Part shown: one piece after another, positions 60,863 through 64,000 of the stretch | Layout: every line of letters starts with the position of its first letter | Numbering within the stretch: position 1 is the stretch's first letter | Source: Deinococcus sp. AB2017081 | GTDB lineage: Bacteria > Deinococcota > Deinococci > Deinococcales > Deinococcaceae | Length of the DNA stretch: 64,000 bases | Direction: 5' to 3' | Assembly: GCF_034440735.1 (NCBI RefSeq) | Contig: NZ_CP140098.1 | Span: forward strand, 184,001 to 248,000 | Position numbers and translations under genes: made by a program | The notes under the pieces: generated by a model | What the model was told of the DNA's origin: nothing | The model's database searches: none | The model's input: only the letters and a program-made list of their open reading frames with translations

Positions 60863-61072
60863 ATGCACAACCCGCCCAAGCTCCGCGTGACCCGCATCAT
60901 CTGTGACGACGACCATGCCACCGCACCGACGAGCCCTGCCCCACACGTCTGGACGGCGCAGTTCCGGCCGGGGGCCGACGGATCAGCGGACGGGTGCGGC
61001 GCCGCCGAGTGCAGCCAGGCCCCGCTCGACCGCCTGCCGGTGGTGCCGGGTCTGGTAGGCGGCCATGCGTAG
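60863..61072 (+). CDS. Possible small ORF of 69 residues
   Basis: ATG with GGGGGAAG upstream opens a frame starting MHNPPKLRVTRIICDDDH, whose codons end mostly in G or C like real genes here. Its last 90 nt overlap the 3' end of the DinB gene on the other strand. I recognise no family. It could be real or chance; the rest of the gap (60695-60862) holds no other candidate with support. Confidence 0.5.
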   Translation: MHNPPKLRVTRIICDDDHATAPTSPAPHVWTAQFRPGADGSADGCGAAECSQAPLDRLPVVPGLVGGHA

Positions 61073-61540
61073 CCAGTCCAGCGCGTCGAGCTGACCCATG
61101 AACGGGTGATAGAAGGTGCGGCCGGGATCGGCCGGGGCCGCCACCGCCAGCAGGTCACGGGTAGCCGCGTGGCGCTCCAGCAGCTGCTCGGGCGTCTGGT
61201 CGCCGGTCGGAATGGTGCTGGCCGGAGCCTGGCGCTTCCCGTTTTCGTACTCGCCGGGCACCTGTGGGGGCTGGCGGATCTCCTTGTCCGACCGCAGCAG
61301 CCGCACCAGCCGGCCGGTACCCTCGTTGATGATGATCGCGTGCTCCAGCTCCTGTGCAGGCGTCCACCCGCGGCCCGGCTGCACCGTGTTCCAGTGCGGC
61401 TCGGCCGCGCGGATCACGGCCCCGAAGGCGTCGAGTTCACGGTGCATGCGGCTGACCAGATCGTCCGGGGTGGGATACGCGGCGCGCAGCGCGGCCATCT
61501 GCTCCTGCTCGGTGGGTGGGGTGTCTCCGTGCTGTGTCAT
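60983..61540 (-). CDS. DinB family protein
   Basis: A 185-residue four-helix DinB-like protein with the usual metal ligands: AQELEHAIIINEG with the first His, and AAYQTRHHRQAVERGL with the last pair. DinB proteins of the Deinococcus group are numerous and may be thiol-dependent transferases or stress proteins. A TACACT box (complement of 61547-61552) lies 6 nt before the ATG. The enzyme activity is not known. Confidence 0.5.
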   Translation of the reverse strand: MTQHGDTPPTEQEQMAALRAAYPTPDDLVSRMHRELDAFGAVIRAAEPHWNTVQPGRGWTPAQELEHAIIINEGTGRLVRLLRSDKEIRQPPQVPGEYENGKRQAPASTIPTGDQTPEQLLERHAATRDLLAVAAPADPGRTFYHPFMGQLDALDWLRMAAYQTRHHRQAVERGLAALGGAAPVR

Positions 61541-61655
61541 GACCGGAGTGTACGCCGCGTCCGGTTACGCCCTGGAGGCAAGAGGTTTGTGACAGTGCCT
61601 GACTACGCTGACGCTGACACGTCATTCGCCGCATGCGGCCCCCAGGAGAACACCC

Positions 61656-62048
61656 TTGTACGAGGCCACCCCCACCGAGCAGCTGTGCACAGCCCTGCGT
61701 TACCAGCGGAACTTCGCTCTCCTGTTGCTGGCCCTGGGCGGGCTCCTGCTGATCCTCGTTCTGACCGGCCCGCCACCCCCTCCGCTGTATGCCACCCTGA
61801 CCCCGGATCCCCGCCCAGAGGAACTGATCCAGAGCATCTTGACGGTGATCATCGGCGGCAGCTCTCTGTTCTACTCGGTCAGCCTCACGTGGGCCGTGAC
61901 ACACGGACACGGACGCCGTGCGTGGCCCTGGCTCTGGGTCAATGCCGTGCTGCTGCTGACCCTGGTTCCGATCGGCATGGTGATTGGCTTCAAGCAACTC
62001 ACTGCGCTCAAAGAGCCCACGATGCGCCAGGCCCTAACATCAGCCTGA
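61656..62048 (+). CDS. Small membrane protein of unknown function
   Basis: A 130-residue protein with three predicted helices (about 20-37, 62-80 and 90-112). The TTG start is supported by AGGAGA 6 nt upstream. The loop between helices 1 and 2 is Pro-rich (GPPPPPLY). No family is recognised. It is convergent with the MBL-fold gene, whose stop is 4 nt away. A 115-nt gap separates it from the divergent DinB gene. Confidence 0.5.
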   Translation: MYEATPTEQLCTALRYQRNFALLLLALGGLLLILVLTGPPPPPLYATLTPDPRPEELIQSILTVIIGGSSLFYSVSLTWAVTHGHGRRAWPWLWVNAVLLLTLVPIGMVIGFKQLTALKEPTMRQALTSA

Positions 62049-62051
62049 GAT

Positions 62052-63074
62052 TCAGTTCCTGGCCCGCAGGTACAGCGCCGCGCCGTCCCCGCGCCGGCTC
62101 TCGGTCAGGTCGCCCCGCGCCGCCAGGTATTCGGCCAGCGCCCCGGTCTGGTCGAGCAGCAGCAGCGCCTGCACCGCCTTCAGGCGCGGATTGACCGCAT
62201 GCATGAGGTCGTGGACGGTCTGCGGTTCGCCCGCCGCCTCCAGCACCCCATCCAGCTTGTCGGCGTACCGCGAGCGCAGCGCCCCGATCCGCTCCCGCCA
62301 CTGCGGCATCGGGCCGTCGTGGCCGCCCAGGGCGACGGTCACGCCCGCCAGCGCCTCGGTTCTGTCCAGCGACGCCAGGTAGTGCGCCAGCCCCGCGCCC
62401 GGCTGCATCCGCTCGGGCATGAGCGGCGGAGAGTTGTGGGGCAGCAGGTGGTCGGCGCTCAGGAGCACGTCGTCCACGCGCAGGCAGATCTGTGAGCCCT
62501 CGTGGCCGGGCGTGTGGATGACCGTGAACACGTCGTCCAGCACGTCGCCGTCATGCAGGGGCGTGTCCACACGGACGCCCGACGGCAGCAGGAGGTTCCC
62601 GGCGCGGCGGCGCAGGCGCGTGGCGTAGTCACTGTCTGGCGGGATGCCCGCCCACGTCAGCTGGGCCTCTATGCCCGCCAGCCCCGCGTCCCGCCGTGCC
62701 TGCGGGTGCTCGATGGTCGGCACGGCGGTGTGGAAGGCGGCGAGCGGCGCGGTGGTCAACGTACGCACGAACGGCAGCCCCGCCACGTGATCCGGGTGCG
62801 GGTGCGTGACGACGATCCGCGACAGCGTGTCCCACGACCACGCCTCGCCATGTTCCGTGCGGACGGCCTCCAGACCGGCGCTCAGGGCGGCAGTGCTGCC
62901 CTCGTGGCTACCGCCGACATCGACCAGTGCGGTGTAGTCCGGCCATTTAGGGTCGCCACGTACGACCAGAAAGACATTGGTCGGCAGGTGCGGGAAGGCA
63001 GGTACCGTGACGGTATACACGCGGGTTCCGCCGGACGTGACGTGGCGGACAGGGAGCAGGGAGTCAGGCACCAT
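62052..63074 (-). CDS. Metallo-beta-lactamase fold hydrolase
   Basis: A 340-residue MBL-fold protein: VVTHPHPDHVAGLP carries the HxHxDH metal motif, followed by IHTPGHEGSQICLRV and LLSADHLLPH with the further ligands, and VALGGHDGPM. A C-terminal helical part (SRYADKLDGVLEAAGEPQTV) is typical of the LACTB2-like group, which acts on RNA or thioesters. Its ATG overlaps the stop of the photolyase gene by one base, so the two are co-transcribed. Substrate unknown. Confidence 0.5.
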   Translation of the reverse strand: MVPDSLLPVRHVTSGGTRVYTVTVPAFPHLPTNVFLVVRGDPKWPDYTALVDVGGSHEGSTAALSAGLEAVRTEHGEAWSWDTLSRIVVTHPHPDHVAGLPFVRTLTTAPLAAFHTAVPTIEHPQARRDAGLAGIEAQLTWAGIPPDSDYATRLRRRAGNLLLPSGVRVDTPLHDGDVLDDVFTVIHTPGHEGSQICLRVDDVLLSADHLLPHNSPPLMPERMQPGAGLAHYLASLDRTEALAGVTVALGGHDGPMPQWRERIGALRSRYADKLDGVLEAAGEPQTVHDLMHAVNPRLKAVQALLLLDQTGALAEYLAARGDLTESRRGDGAALYLRARN

Positions 63075-64000
63075 CACCCCGACTGTGCCACAGCGTCCGG
63101 CCCCCACTGCCGCGCGTACTTCTCAATGTCGAACTTGCGCCTCAACCCGCCCGCGTTCATGTAGCGCACCATGCCGAAGACCGGGCGGCGCTGCCACGGG
63201 CGGTCGTGCAGGCCCAGCACCCAGCCCAGCCCGGCCCAGGAATTGGGATCGCGGCCGTCCTGCTCGTGGCGGTTGTTCAGCCAGACCAGGGTGGCGTAGG
63301 CCGTGCGCGGATCCGGCGTCCATTCCAGCACCTTCTTGCCCCAGTACATCCGCATGTAGTTGTGCATGCGGCCAGTGCGCGTCATCTGGCGCTGGGCGGC
63401 GTTCCAGTACGGGTCGTGGGTCTGGGCGGCATCGAACTCCTCGCGTGTGTACATGTACTCGCGCCGGTCGCCCGCGTGCTCCTCCAGGGTGGCGCGGGCC
63501 CAGACGGGCAGGCCCTCGTAGCGGTCATACGCGGGGTTGAAGGTGCACAGGTTGAAGCTCAGCTCGCGGCGCACCACCAGTTCCTCTAAAAAGGCGTCCG
63601 TGCCGGGGCCGGCGTGTTCGCGTGCGCTCAACGCGGCGCTCAGCGGCGAGAGGTGGCCGTAGTGCAGATACGCGCTCAGGCGGCTGCTGCCGTCCACGGT
63701 GGGGTCATTCCGGCGCGTGGCATAGGTCTCCAGCTTGCGCGTCACGAAGTCTTCCAGCATATCCAGCGCGGCGTTCTCGCCCCCTTCCTCGTGGCCGGGT
63801 GGGACGCTGTGGTCGATGGGCAGGGTAGCGGTCAGAGCCGCCGGGTCGCCCACGTCCAGGCCGGCGTCCCAGTCGCGGGTGGTGCGCTTCAGGTCGTGAT
63901 TCTCCAGCGGCACCAGGTAGTCCGGCAGCAGCCGGTGGATCTTCGGGCGGATGGTGCGGGCCGCGAATTCCTGCCGCTGACTCACGGTGTGGACGGGAAT
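63074..64000 (-). CDS. phr: Class II deoxyribodipyrimidine photolyase (N-terminus outside window)
   Basis: The last 308 residues of a photolyase. SSRLSAYLHYGHLSPLSAAL, LEELVVRRELSFNLCTFNP, WNAAQRQMTRTGRMHNYMRM and WGKKVLEWTPDP are typical of the FAD-binding region of class II CPD photolyases. A GTG within this stretch (63985) is not the real start; the frame continues past 64000. It repairs UV-induced pyrimidine dimers with light. The MBL gene is coupled downstream. Confidence 0.5.
   Translation of the reverse strand: MPVHTVSQRQEFAARTIRPKIHRLLPDYLVPLENHDLKRTTRDWDAGLDVGDPAALTATLPIDHSVPPGHEEGGENAALDMLEDFVTRKLETYATRRNDPTVDGSSRLSAYLHYGHLSPLSAALSAREHAGPGTDAFLEELVVRRELSFNLCTFNPAYDRYEGLPVWARATLEEHAGDRREYMYTREEFDAAQTHDPYWNAAQRQMTRTGRMHNYMRMYWGKKVLEWTPDPRTAYATLVWLNNRHEQDGRDPNSWAGLGWVLGLHDRPWQRRPVFGMVRYMNAGGLRRKFDIEKYARQWGPDAVAQSG

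Noticed and set aside
60746..60946. Minus-strand frame of 66 codons between trmH and DinB
   Set aside because: Third-position composition is poorer in G/C than in real genes here and there is no ribosome site or leaderless box.

Overview
The window is a GC-rich chromosomal segment from a bacterium of the Deinococcus group (inferred). Three things point there. About twenty genes have a TANNNT -10 box 6-9 nt before the start codon and no ribosome binding site, the leaderless promoter style known from Deinococcus. The haem-copper oxidase has a fused subunit I/III and a subunit II carrying cytochrome c, as in Deinococcus-Thermus. Two adjacent glutamate dehydrogenase genes look like the Thermus regulatory/catalytic pair. 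I cannot name a species. No rRNA, tRNA, CRISPR array, prophage or insertion sequence was seen.

Region 1-11.2 kb: a GrpB-like gene (cut by the edge) and an HxlR-type repressor on the minus strand. Then come two tightly packed plus-strand operons of 16 small genes: six paralogous RibD-C/DHFR-like reductases, three VOC proteins, DUF899, DUF1905, DUF1801, DUF4287, a lipocalin-like protein, a hydrolase and an MFS exporter. This looks like a small-molecule stress or detoxification array.

Region 11.2-22.7 kb: a MarR repressor with its MFS pump, a cytochrome P450 with an unusual membrane-anchored SDR, a large GAF/PAS/GGDEF/EAL protein, a methyltransferase and a molybdopterin oxidoreductase. An AT-rich island (22.8-24.5 kb) carries an ImmA/IrrE-DUF4411 toxin-antitoxin-like pair.

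Region 24.5-34.2 kb: an AraC-VOC-DUF1801 operon, a repeat-rich gap, an SDR, an acyltransferase, two hydrolases, a cysteine-less ArsC-like protein, ada, ruvB, a two-domain VOC protein and an SCO1 copper chaperone.

Region 34.3-42.2 kb: the respiratory block ctaA-ctaB-coxB-coxA/C on the minus strand, a divergent DUF420 protein and an MFS transporter. SCO1, CtaA, CtaB and DUF420 are expected to assemble this caa3-like oxidase.

Region 42.3-64 kb: mostly housekeeping genes. These are panB, a small HTH protein, the gdh pair, a polyprenyl synthase, a pabB/A fusion with a class IV aminotransferase, an Rrf2 regulator, pyrD, galE, a frameshifted Imm7 immunity gene, an M20 peptidase, apgM, a DLH hydrolase, terC with a coupled leader ORF, trmH, DinB, an MBL hydrolase and a class II photolyase cut by the edge. 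The gaps hold at least three families of extragenic palindromic repeats, including one perfect 25-bp stem.

[Form note: the original answer gave no confidence values; the 0.5 on every feature is a placeholder required by the schema, not an estimate.]
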